Shown here piece by piece: positions 1-7,840 of a stretch of 64,000 nucleotides of DNA. Both the position numbers and the translations under genes were made by a program. The DNA comes from Streptomyces spinosus (GTDB taxonomy: Bacteria > Actinomycetota > Actinomycetes > Streptomycetales > Streptomycetaceae), in NCBI RefSeq assembly GCF_020400655.1, contig NZ_JAINRC010000008.1, positions 1 to 64,000 of the forward strand, given 5' to 3'. The notes below the pieces were generated by a model. That model had not been told where the DNA came from. It was given only the letters and a program-made list of their open reading frames with translations, and did no database searches. Every line of letters begins with the position of its first letter. Positions within the stretch are counted from its first letter, which is position 1.

Positions 1-71
1 ACGGTGCGGGGGTTTTCTGCGTTTAAGGACCATGAGACGTCCCCGAAGGGACACCGACGGTTCGGCACCCG

Positions 72-1382
72 TCAGAGCCGGCCCGCCGCTTTGAGAGCCA
101 GATACGCATCCGCGAGCGCCGGCGCCAGTTCCTCCGGTGTCGCGTCCACCACCGTCACTCCATGACGGCGAAGCTGCTCGGCAGTGCGTCGACGCTCGTC
201 CTGCGCCTGAGCGGCCGCCGCCGCTTCGTACACCGCCTCCATGTCCCCCCGGGCCTGCGCCATGCGGGCAATGCGGGGATCCGCCACCGAGGCGACCAGA
301 ACAGTGTGTCGTTGAGTGAGCTGCGGCAGCACGGGAAGCAATCCCTCCTCCATCGGTGCCGCGTCCAGCGTCGTGAGGAGGACGATCAGGGAGCGGCGGG
401 GCGCGGCGCGCAGCGCGGTGGCGGTGAGGCCCCGAGCGTCGGTCTCGACGAGTTCCGGTTCCAGGGTGGCCATCGCGTTGACCAGGGAAGGCAGCACATC
501 GCCCGCCGCGCGGCCCTGGACCAGGGCTCGGATCCGGCGGTCGTAGGCCAGCAGGGCCACGCGGTCGCCCGCGCGCGAGGCAAGGGCGGCGAGCAGCAGG
601 GCCGCGTCCATGGAGGCGTCCAGGCGCGGCGCGTCGTCCACCCGGCCGGCCGAGGTACGGCCGGTGTCCAGGACGATCAGGATGTGCCGGTCGCGCTCGG
701 GGCGCCAGGTGCGGACGGCGACGGCGGACTGCCGGGCCGTGGCACGCCAGTCGATCGAGCGGGTGTCGTCACCGGGAACGTACTCGCGCAGGCTGTCGAA
801 CTCCGTTCCCTCCCCGCGGGTCAGCACGCTGGTGCGGCCGTCGAGTTCACGCAATCGGGCGAGTTTCGACGGGAGGTGCTTGCGGCTGGTGAACGGGGGC
901 AGAACCCGTACTGACCAGGGAACCTCGTGGGCGCCCTGGCGGGAGAAGAGTCCGAGGGGGCCGTAGGAGCGGATCGTGACGCGGTCGGCCCGGTGGTCGC
1001 CGCGGCGGACGGGGTGCAGCCGGGTCGTCGCGCGCCGGCGCTCGCCCGGTGGCACGGTCAGCTCGTGCCGGGAGGCGGCGATCTCGGTGCCTGGCCGCCA
1101 GCTGCTCGGCGGCCACGCGTCCCGCAGTCGTGCCCGCAGCGGGCGGCGGGAGGGGTTCGTGATCGTCAGCGTCACCTCGGCGGTGTCGCCGAGCCGGGTC
1201 GAGCTGTCGCCGGAGCGGCTCAGCTGGAGACGACGTACCGGCGCGGCCAGTGCGTAGTCGCATGCGCAGGCCAGGGCCAGGGGGCCGTTGACCGCGAAAA
1301 TGCCCGTCCAGCTCGGCTCCAGGATGCCGACGGGGATGGAGCCGAGGGCCGCGAGGAGGGCGGCGCGTCCGGTGAGGGCCAT
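72..1382 (-). CDS. DUF58 domain protein
   Basis: 436 aa. The N-terminus has two hydrophobic segments (about residues 5-50), followed by a cytoplasmic region. The conserved DUF58 core is visible as REYVPGDDTRSIDWRATAR and the VWA-like strand ILIVLDTGR. DUF58 proteins are commonly paired with MoxR AAA ATPases, which are thought to act as chaperones for VWA-type proteins. Here the ATG shares one base with the stop of the upstream moxR gene (TGATG), so translation is probably coupled. It is the last gene of the minus-strand operon starting near 5745. The exact cellular role in Streptomyces is not known to me; a cell-envelope role is inferred from the membrane neighbours. Confidence 0.88.
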   Translation of the reverse strand: MALTGRAALLAALGSIPVGILEPSWTGIFAVNGPLALACACDYALAAPVRRLQLSRSGDSSTRLGDTAEVTLTITNPSRRPLRARLRDAWPPSSWRPGTEIAASRHELTVPPGERRRATTRLHPVRRGDHRADRVTIRSYGPLGLFSRQGAHEVPWSVRVLPPFTSRKHLPSKLARLRELDGRTSVLTRGEGTEFDSLREYVPGDDTRSIDWRATARQSAVAVRTWRPERDRHILIVLDTGRTSAGRVDDAPRLDASMDAALLLAALASRAGDRVALLAYDRRIRALVQGRAAGDVLPSLVNAMATLEPELVETDARGLTATALRAAPRRSLIVLLTTLDAAPMEEGLLPVLPQLTQRHTVLVASVADPRIARMAQARGDMEAVYEAAAAAQAQDERRRTAEQLRRHGVTVVDATPEELAPALADAYLALKAAGRL

Positions 1383-2374
1383 CAGCGGGGGACCGGTACG
1401 TGGGCGAGGATGGCGTTGATGACCGAATCAGCGGTCACGCCTTCCATCTCGGCCTCGGGGCGCAACTGGACCCGGTGGCGCAGAGTGGGCAGCGCGAGGG
1501 CCTTCACGTCGTCGGGGATGACGTAGTCGCGGCCGGTCAGCCAGGCCCAGGCGCGCGAGGTGGCCAGCAGGGCCGTGGCGCCGCGTGGGGAGACGCCCAG
1601 GGTGAGGGAGGGCGACTCACGCGTGGCGCGGCAGATGTCCACGACGTAGGCGGTGATCTCGGGGGAGACGGTCGTCTTGGCGACCGCGGCACGGGCCGCC
1701 TCCAGGTCGGCGGGGCCGGCGACCGGACGTACGCCGGCGGCGCGCAGGTCGCGAGGGTCGAACCCCGAGGCGTGCCGGGTGAGGACGTCGATCTCGTCCT
1801 GCCGGGAGGGCAGAGGGATCGTCAGTTTCAGCAGGAAGCGGTCCAGTTGGGCTTCGGGGAGGGGGTAGGTGCCTTCGTACTCGACCGGGTTCTGCGTCGC
1901 GGCGACGAGGAAGGGCTCGGGGAGCGGGCGGGGGGTGCCGTCGACCGTGACCTGGCGTTCCTCCATGGCCTCCAGCAAGGACGACTGGGTCTTGGGAGGG
2001 GTGCGGTTGATCTCGTCCGCGAGGAGGAGGTTGGTGAAGACCGGGCCGGGCTGGAAGGAGAACTCGGCGGTGCGGGTGTCGTAGACGAGGGAGCCGGTCA
2101 CGTCGCTCGGCATCAGGTCCGGGGTGAACTGGACGCGTTTGGTGTCGAGTTCGAGTGCCGATGCGAGGGCGCGGACGAGCAACGTTTTGGCGACCCCGGG
2201 GACTCCTTCTAGTAGTACGTGTCCGCGGCAGAGGAGGGCGACGACGAGGCCGGTCACGGCGGGGTCCTGGCCGACCACGGCTTTGGCGATCTCGGCGCGC
2301 AGGGCCTCCAGGGAGGCCCGGGCGGTGTCCGGGTCCCCGCTCTGCCCGGCGTTGTCGGTGGTCGGGTCCGTCAT
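1382..2374 (-). CDS. MoxR-family AAA+ ATPase
   Basis: 330 aa from ATG 2374. An open frame continues further upstream, but that part overlaps the neighbouring gene and is not conserved-looking. Walker A is GVPGVAKT (residues 57-64). Walker B is LLLADEINRTPPKTQSSLLE, followed by ATQNPVEYEGTYPLPEAQLDR, the MoxR sensor/insert region. MoxR proteins are ATP-driven chaperones that mature VWA-domain partners, and the partner here is likely the DUF58 protein just downstream. The start overlaps the stop of the DUF4350 gene by 4 nt (ATGA), so the genes are cotranscribed and translationally coupled. Confidence 0.93.
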   Translation of the reverse strand: MTDPTTDNAGQSGDPDTARASLEALRAEIAKAVVGQDPAVTGLVVALLCRGHVLLEGVPGVAKTLLVRALASALELDTKRVQFTPDLMPSDVTGSLVYDTRTAEFSFQPGPVFTNLLLADEINRTPPKTQSSLLEAMEERQVTVDGTPRPLPEPFLVAATQNPVEYEGTYPLPEAQLDRFLLKLTIPLPSRQDEIDVLTRHASGFDPRDLRAAGVRPVAGPADLEAARAAVAKTTVSPEITAYVVDICRATRESPSLTLGVSPRGATALLATSRAWAWLTGRDYVIPDDVKALALPTLRHRVQLRPEAEMEGVTADSVINAILAHVPVPR

Positions 2375-3567
2375 GAACGGCGTACCTCTCTTTCGAGGGC
2401 GTCGAGTTGGTCGGTGAGGGCGACGAGGGCCGTGTCGTCGCCGGGCGGCGGTCCGAAGAGGAGGGAGTGCAGGGCCTGTCCGTCGCCGGTGAGGTGGGCG
2501 GACAGGGCGGGGAGCAGGGCCTCGGGCGTGTGCGCCCGGGTGACGGGGACGCCGACGAGAGGGGCGAGGCGGGTGCGGGTGGCGGTGCGAAGAGCGGTGG
2601 CGGCGCGGTCGCGGGCGTTGGCGTTGCGGTAGAGGCGGGCGCGGCCCTCGGCGGTCTCGGAGGCGCGGATCGCGACGGGGAGTTTCTCGGGCACGAGCGG
2701 GCCGAAGCGGCGTCCCCGCCAGAAGGCGGCGAGGACGGCCGCGATGAACAGTTGCAGGGTGGCCCAGAGCCATCCCGAGGGGAGCAGGTCGAGGAAGCTC
2801 TTCTGCTCGCCGTTCTCGGTGGCGGAGGCGTCGGACAACGAGGGGAGGTACCAGACCAGATGGGGGCGGGAGCCGAGGAGCTGAAGGGCGAGCGAGGCGT
2901 TGCCCTGTTCGTCGAGGCGGTCGTTGTAGAGGATGTCGGGCGCGCCGAGTGCGACGGTGTCACCGCCTCCGGAGGCCGCGGGGACGCGCAGGAGGGTGGC
3001 GAGGCGCTCGCTGGGGTAGCAGGAGTCGGCGTCGAGACGGGTGGTGGTGTAGCGGATGCCGCCGGTGTCGGCGGGGCCCGCGCGCCGGGCTTCGGGCAGC
3101 GTGCAGTGCGGGCCGAGGGTGGAGCTGTCGCTGGTGGCGGGGTCCGCGGAGACCCCGGGGGCGAGCCGTTCGACGGACCAGCTGCCGGCCGCGACGAGGA
3201 CGGTCCGCCCGCCGGCGGACGCGGTCGCCGCGCGCAGCTCGCTCTGTTGGCGGTGGGTCAGCAGGTCGGGTACGGCGACGAGCAGCGTGGTGTCCGGCCC
3301 GGCGGCGGCGCGGGCCGCGCCGAGGGTGGTGACGACCCGGGTGGAGACGCCGCGTTCGGCGAGGAGTTGAGCGACGGCCCGGCTGCCGTAGGGGTCGGGG
3401 GAACGCGGGTCCAGCTCGCCGTGCCGGGTGGTGGAGCGGACGGCGGCCATGGCGACGGCCGCGGCCAGGAGCAGGACGGCGGCGAGAGCGATGCCTCGCG
3501 TGCGGGTCCACACCTGGCGGCCGGTGGGCGCGGTGGAGGTGGCCGGCGGGGTGGTCTCGGTGGTCAC
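2371..3567 (-). CDS. DUF4350 domain membrane protein
   Basis: 398 aa. A membrane segment lies near residues 25-45 (ALAAVLLLAAAVAMAAV). A large extracytoplasmic or cytoplasmic alpha/beta domain follows (DPYGSRAVAQLLAERGVSTR is the typical DUF4350 opening), then a second membrane span near residues 265-285 (WATLQLFIAAVLAAFW) and an Arg-rich tail. DUF4350 proteins are regularly encoded next to MoxR and DUF58 genes; no enzymatic activity is established to my knowledge. It overlaps both neighbours by 4 nt (ATGA), marking one tight operon. Confidence 0.85.
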   Translation of the reverse strand: MTTETTPPATSTAPTGRQVWTRTRGIALAAVLLLAAAVAMAAVRSTTRHGELDPRSPDPYGSRAVAQLLAERGVSTRVVTTLGAARAAAGPDTTLLVAVPDLLTHRQQSELRAATASAGGRTVLVAAGSWSVERLAPGVSADPATSDSSTLGPHCTLPEARRAGPADTGGIRYTTTRLDADSCYPSERLATLLRVPAASGGGDTVALGAPDILYNDRLDEQGNASLALQLLGSRPHLVWYLPSLSDASATENGEQKSFLDLLPSGWLWATLQLFIAAVLAAFWRGRRFGPLVPEKLPVAIRASETAEGRARLYRNANARDRAATALRTATRTRLAPLVGVPVTRAHTPEALLPALSAHLTGDGQALHSLLFGPPPGDDTALVALTDQLDALEREVRRS

Positions 3568-4352
3568 TCGGCGGCCCCCTCGCGGGTGCTCCGGGCCTTC
3601 GTGGTGGCGCCTGTGGGGCTGGTGGCGAGGGCCGGCCTGGTGTGTTCGAGGTCGCGGTCGAGTTCGGCGAGGCGGTGGTACGACGGCTCGTCGGCCGAGC
3701 GTCCGCCGTATGTGACGTCGTCGAACTCACGGGCGGCGGCGCGCAGTCGGTCCGTGTGCGCGGGCAGGACGCGCCCGGCCTCGGCGGCTGCCTCGTCGGC
3801 GGTGCGGCCGGGGCGTACGTCGAGCAGGGCCCGTTCCTCCAGGGCGCGGACGAGGGCTCGCATGCGTTCCTGGACGGCCTGGTTCCAGTGGCCCTGGGCC
3901 GCGTGGGCCTCGCTGGCGGCCCGGTGCTCGGCGGCGCTGCGGGGGCGCTCGTCGAAGAGGACGGCGGCCGGGGCGGGTCGGCGCCGGGGAGTGCCCAGGC
4001 GCCACCACAGGGCGGCCAGGACGGCGACGACGAACAGGATGACGACGACCAGGCCGACGGCGCCGCCCGGGGTCGCCGAGGCTGCCGAGCCGAGGGCCCG
4101 GTCGAGCCACTCCCAGAACGCGTTCAGGGCGCGCTGGAGCAGGCTGGGGTCGTTCTCGTGGTACATGCCCTTGGACAGTTCGCGCCGGGCCGCCTCGCGT
4201 GCGGGATCACGTCCGATGGTCACCGGTGGCTCGTCCCCCGAGCCACCGGCCGCCAGCACCACCCGGTCCGTCGCGCGCAGCAGCCGGCCCGCGACGGCGG
4301 TGGCGGTGCCCGGTGGGGGCGCCGCCGTGAGAACTCCCCCCGTGAGGCTCAC
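3564..4352 (-). CDS. DUF4129 domain membrane protein
   Basis: 262 aa from GTG 4352, with GGGAG about 9 nt upstream. There is a single strong membrane span near residues 100-122 (GLVVVILFVVAVLAALWW). The cytoplasmic part ends with the DUF4129 signature FDDVTYGGR. DUF4129 is often fused to or encoded beside transglutaminase-like, DUF58 and MoxR proteins. The N-terminus before the span is predicted outside the membrane. It overlaps the downstream DUF4350 gene by 4 nt and sits 4 nt from the upstream membrane-protein gene. Function unknown. Confidence 0.83.
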   Translation of the reverse strand: MSLTGGVLTAAPPPGTATAVAGRLLRATDRVVLAAGGSGDEPPVTIGRDPAREAARRELSKGMYHENDPSLLQRALNAFWEWLDRALGSAASATPGGAVGLVVVILFVVAVLAALWWRLGTPRRRPAPAAVLFDERPRSAAEHRAASEAHAAQGHWNQAVQERMRALVRALEERALLDVRPGRTADEAAAEAGRVLPAHTDRLRAAAREFDDVTYGGRSADEPSYHRLAELDRDLEHTRPALATSPTGATTKARSTREGAAE

Positions 4353-4356
4353 CGCA

Positions 4357-5745
4357 TCAGCTCCCGGGGACGGGGCCGGGGACGCCGGTGCCGTAACCCT
4401 GGACGCCGGCGGCGCGGGCCAGTTCGAGGTCGAGGGCCTCCCGGCGGATGCGTTGGTCGATGTAGAGGAGCACGGTGACTCCGGCGCTGATCGGAAGGGT
4501 GAGCGTGGTGCCGATCAGGGAGCCGACGCCCCGGATGATCAGGAACGCCCAGCCGACGTGTCCGCCGTTGGTGCCGAGGATGTCGTCCATGCCGTTACCG
4601 CCGACGGCGGCGCCGATGAGGGCGAAGGGGATGGTGATGACCGCCGAGACGATGTTGGCGATGAGCCAGGCGAGGAGCTGGATGCCGAAGACGCGCCACC
4701 AGGAGCCGCGCACCAGCTTCGCGGAGCGGCTCATGGACTTGGTGACGCTCTGGCGTTCCAGCATGAGGGCGGGGGCGGCCAGGTAGTAGCGGATGGCCAG
4801 CCACACCGCGACGAGGACGGCTACGAGGATGCCCAGGGCGAACAGGGCGGATCCGCCTATGCCGCTGCCGCCGCTCAGCAGGACCAGGAAGCCGGGCACG
4901 GCGCCGACGGCGATCACTCCGACGGTGATCAGGCCGAGCAGGAGGAGCAGTCCGGCCAGCCGCGGGATCTGCGGGCGGGCCTCGCGCCAGGCCTCGCCGG
5001 TGCTGACCGGCCTGCCGAGCACGGCGCGGCTGGTGATGGTGGTGAGCAGGGCGGTGGCGACGATGACGGCGGCTGCGGAGATCACCGTGACGATCCCGGT
5101 GCCGATCATGGATTCGCGCAGGGAGCGGTAGACGTCGTCGAAGGTGGCGGTCCTGCTGTCGAGCGATGTGCGGGCGTCGTTGACGAAGAAGCCCTGGACG
5201 AGCACCAGGCAGGTGTCCGTGACGACGGCGACGGCCAGCGCGATGCCGAGGACCGTGCGCCAGTAGGTGCGCATGGTGGAGACGGCGCCGTCGAGGATCT
5301 CGCCGACGCCGAGCGGGCGCAGCGGGATGACGCCGGGCTTGGCCGCCGGCGGCGGGCCTGCCCAGCCGCCGCCCCAGGCGGGGTAGCCGCCCGGGGTGCC
5401 GTAACCGCCGTAGCCGGGAGGGGGGCCGCCGTATCCGCCGCCGGGCACACCGTAGCCGCCCTGGCCGGGGCCGCCGGGCTGCCCGCCGTTCCAGCCCGGT
5501 CCGGGTGGCGGGGGCGGCGGGGCCTGGTGCGGGCTCGGGGCACCGGTGGGCGCGGACCACTGGCCGGCCGGCGGCTGCTCCTTGGACCACTTCGAACCTG
5601 GGCCCTGCGCGTCCGGGCCCGGCTGCGGCGCGGGTTCGGTGAGGGCGGGGCGGTCCGCGGGCTCGGCGGGGCCGGACGCACCGGGTTCCCGCCCCTCGGA
5701 CGACGGGGCGGATCCGGGCGAGGCCCAGCCCGGAGTGTCAGTCAT
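4357..5745 (-). CDS. GDPD-type membrane-domain protein with Pro/Gly-rich N-terminus
   Basis: 462 aa from ATG 5745, preceded by AAGGAG. The first roughly 150 residues are low-complexity Pro/Gly/Gln/Tyr (GGYGGPPPGYGGYGTPGGYP), probably disordered and cytoplasmic. The rest has about six membrane spans and resembles the membrane domain found attached to glycerophosphoryl diester phosphodiesterases (opening IPLRPLGVGEILDGAVSTMR). No phosphodiesterase domain is present, so it should not be called an enzyme. It is the first gene of the minus-strand operon and is divergent from mtnA. Its role may be scaffolding or insertion of envelope proteins, which is inference only. Confidence 0.78.
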   Translation of the reverse strand: MTDTPGWASPGSAPSSEGREPGASGPAEPADRPALTEPAPQPGPDAQGPGSKWSKEQPPAGQWSAPTGAPSPHQAPPPPPPGPGWNGGQPGGPGQGGYGVPGGGYGGPPPGYGGYGTPGGYPAWGGGWAGPPPAAKPGVIPLRPLGVGEILDGAVSTMRTYWRTVLGIALAVAVVTDTCLVLVQGFFVNDARTSLDSRTATFDDVYRSLRESMIGTGIVTVISAAAVIVATALLTTITSRAVLGRPVSTGEAWREARPQIPRLAGLLLLLGLITVGVIAVGAVPGFLVLLSGGSGIGGSALFALGILVAVLVAVWLAIRYYLAAPALMLERQSVTKSMSRSAKLVRGSWWRVFGIQLLAWLIANIVSAVITIPFALIGAAVGGNGMDDILGTNGGHVGWAFLIIRGVGSLIGTTLTLPISAGVTVLLYIDQRIRREALDLELARAAGVQGYGTGVPGPVPGS

Positions 5746-5885
5746 CGAAGCTCCTTCTTGGTGCCCGTCCGCGGTCGCGGCGGCAGGTTGGCAGCCATCG
5801 TGCCATGTGCTGGTCACCGGGGGACCGGCCACGGTGGGGGCCGGACGCCTTCAATTGTCCGCCGGATCCGGGGCAGACTGACGGC

Positions 5886-7031
5886 ATGGTTGATCAGCAG
5901 GCGCGAACCGGTGGGGACAGGCGGCCGACCGAGATACCGGCGATCCGATGGGAGGAACCACCAGAAGGTCCCGTACTGGTCCTTCTGGATCAGACGAGGC
6001 TTCCGGCCGAAGAGGTCGAGTTGGTGTGCACGGACGCGGCGGCGCTGGTGGAGGCGATCCGTTCGCTCGCCGTGCGCGGGGCGCCGCTGCTCGGCATCGC
6101 GGGGGCGTACGGCGTCGCGCTCGCCGCCGCGCGGGGGTTCGACGTGGCCGAGGCGGCGCGGGCGCTGGAGGAGGCCAGGCCCACCGCGGTGAACCTGTCC
6201 GTCGGGGTGCGCCGGGCGCAGGCGGCGCACCAGGCGGCGCTGGCCCGGACCGGTGACCCGACCGCGGCCGCCGTGGCTGCGCTGGCCGCCGCGCGGGCGC
6301 TGCACCAGGAGGACGCCGAGGCCAGCGCCAGGATGGCGGACCATGGTCTGGCGTTGCTGGACGAGTTGCTGTCCGGCGGCGGGCACCGGATCCTGACCCA
6401 CTGCAACAGCGGGTCGCTGGTGTCGGGCGGGGAGGGCACGGCCTTCGCGGTGGCCCTCGCCGCGCACCGGGCGGGAAGGCTGCGGCGGCTGTGGGTGGAC
6501 GAGACGCGTCCGCTGTTGCAGGGCGCTCGCCTGACGGCGTACGAGGCGGCCCGCAGCGGCATGGCGTACACCCTGCTCACGGACAACGCGGCGGGTTCCC
6601 TGTTCGCGGCGGGTGAGGTGGACGCGGTGGTGATCGGGGCGGACCGGATCGCGGCCGACGGTTCGGTGGCGAACAAGGTGGGGAGTTATCCGCTCGCGGT
6701 GCTCGCCCGGTACCACCATGTGCCGTTCATCGTGGTGGCGCCGCTGACGACGGTCGACCTGGACACGCCCGACGGGGCGTCCATCGAGGTCGAGCAGCGT
6801 CCCGGCTTCGAGGTGACCGAAGTGGCGGCGCCTCAGGCGGCCGGAGTGGGGGGTGGGATTCCGGTGGCGCCGCTGGGGACGCAGGCGTACAACCCGGCGT
6901 TCGACGTGACCCCGCCCGAACTGGTGACGGCGATCGTCACCGAGGAGGGGGTGGTCTCGCCCGTGACGGCCGAGGCGCTCGCGGATCTGTGCGCCCGGTC
7001 CGCGGCGGGGGCCCCGTCGGCGTCGGGCTGA
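5886..7031 (+). CDS. mtnA: S-methyl-5-thioribose-1-phosphate isomerase
   Basis: 381 aa. The enzyme converts 5-methylthioribose-1-phosphate to methylthioribulose-1-phosphate in methionine salvage. Family motifs are SLAVRGAPLLGIAGAYG near the N-terminus, LTHCNSGSLVSGGEGTAF with the presumed catalytic Cys, and VVIGADRIAADGSVANKVGSY with the catalytic Asp. ATG 5886 is chosen because the frame upstream lacks family sequence; the SD is weak (GGGGC). No other salvage genes are adjacent. The next gene is mtrA, 118 nt downstream. Confidence 0.95.
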   Translation: MVDQQARTGGDRRPTEIPAIRWEEPPEGPVLVLLDQTRLPAEEVELVCTDAAALVEAIRSLAVRGAPLLGIAGAYGVALAAARGFDVAEAARALEEARPTAVNLSVGVRRAQAAHQAALARTGDPTAAAVAALAAARALHQEDAEASARMADHGLALLDELLSGGGHRILTHCNSGSLVSGGEGTAFAVALAAHRAGRLRRLWVDETRPLLQGARLTAYEAARSGMAYTLLTDNAAGSLFAAGEVDAVVIGADRIAADGSVANKVGSYPLAVLARYHHVPFIVVAPLTTVDLDTPDGASIEVEQRPGFEVTEVAAPQAAGVGGGIPVAPLGTQAYNPAFDVTPPELVTAIVTEEGVVSPVTAEALADLCARSAAGAPSASG

Positions 7032-7072
7032 CACCGGCGAGCGGCATCATCGGCGAGGGACAGGGGCAGACA

Positions 7073-7110
7073 GTGACGGCCCCGTACGACTATCGTCACC
7101 GGCCAGTGAC
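7073..7110. promoter_or_regulatory. Candidate operator with GTGAC/GTCAC half-sites upstream of mtrA
   Basis: Three half-sites are visible: GTGAC (7073-7077), GTCAC (7095-7099) and GTGAC (7106-7110). The last two form an inverted repeat around CGGCCA. They lie 40-77 nt before mtrA. MtrA family regulators often autoregulate, but I cannot confirm that these are MtrA sites. Confidence 0.3.
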
Positions 7111-7149
7111 CTGCCTCACCAGGGCGCCTGTCGCTGTTATGAGAATGGG

Positions 7150-7839
7150 ATGATGTCGTTTATGAAGGGACGAGTCCTTGTCGTCGACGACGACACCGCA
7201 CTGGCCGAGATGCTCGGCATCGTGCTGCGTGGTGAAGGTTTTGAGCCGTCTTTCGTAGCCGACGGCGACAAGGCGCTGGCCGCTTTCCGTGAGGCGAAGC
7301 CCGATCTGGTGCTGCTCGACCTGATGCTGCCCGGACGGGACGGCATCGAGGTGTGCCGGCTGATCCGGGCGGAGTCCGGTGTGCCGATCGTGATGCTCAC
7401 GGCCAAGAGCGACACCGTCGATGTCGTCGTGGGCCTGGAGTCTGGCGCCGACGACTACATCGTCAAGCCGTTCAAGCCGAAGGAGCTGGTGGCCCGGATC
7501 AGGGCGCGGCTGCGCAGGTCGGAGGAGCCGGCGCCGGAGCAGCTCACCATCGGTGACCTGGTCATCGATGTCGCCGGACACTCGGTGAAGCGGGACGGGC
7601 AGTCGATAGCGCTGACCCCGCTGGAGTTCGACCTGCTGGTCGCGCTCGCGCGCAAGCCCTGGCAGGTGTTCACCCGCGAGGTGCTGCTGGAGCAGGTGTG
7701 GGGCTACCGGCACGCGGCCGACACGCGGCTCGTCAACGTGCACGTCCAGCGGCTGCGCTCCAAGGTCGAGAAGGACCCGGAGCGGCCGGAGATCGTGGTG
7801 ACCGTCCGTGGTGTCGGTTACAAGGCCGGACCGAGCTGA
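7150..7839 (+). CDS. mtrA: OmpR-family response regulator MtrA
   Basis: 229 aa. The receiver domain (residues 7-120) has the acidic pocket D13-D15, phosphoacceptor D57 (LVLLDLMLPG) and the conserved Lys in VKPFKPKEL. The C-terminal winged-helix domain carries LTPLEFDLLVALARKP and VNVHVQRLRSKVEKDP. MtrA with sensor kinase MtrB and lipoprotein LpqB is an essential or developmental envelope/cell-cycle system in actinobacteria. ATG 7150 fits the family N-terminus; ATG 7165 is possible. mtrB follows 1 nt after the stop, so the genes form an operon with mtrB and lpqB. Confidence 0.97.
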   Translation: MMSFMKGRVLVVDDDTALAEMLGIVLRGEGFEPSFVADGDKALAAFREAKPDLVLLDLMLPGRDGIEVCRLIRAESGVPIVMLTAKSDTVDVVVGLESGADDYIVKPFKPKELVARIRARLRRSEEPAPEQLTIGDLVIDVAGHSVKRDGQSIALTPLEFDLLVALARKPWQVFTREVLLEQVWGYRHAADTRLVNVHVQRLRSKVEKDPERPEIVVTVRGVGYKAGPS

Positions 7840-7840
7840 C

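Noticed and set aside
4357..5745. Annotation as glycerophosphodiester phosphodiesterase
   Set aside because: Only the membrane domain associated with that family is present; catalytic residues are absent.
2407..6192. 1261-codon plus-strand frame across the DUF4350-DUF4129 operon
   Set aside because: Runs opposite several overlapping real genes and through the start of mtnA; an artefact of GC bias.
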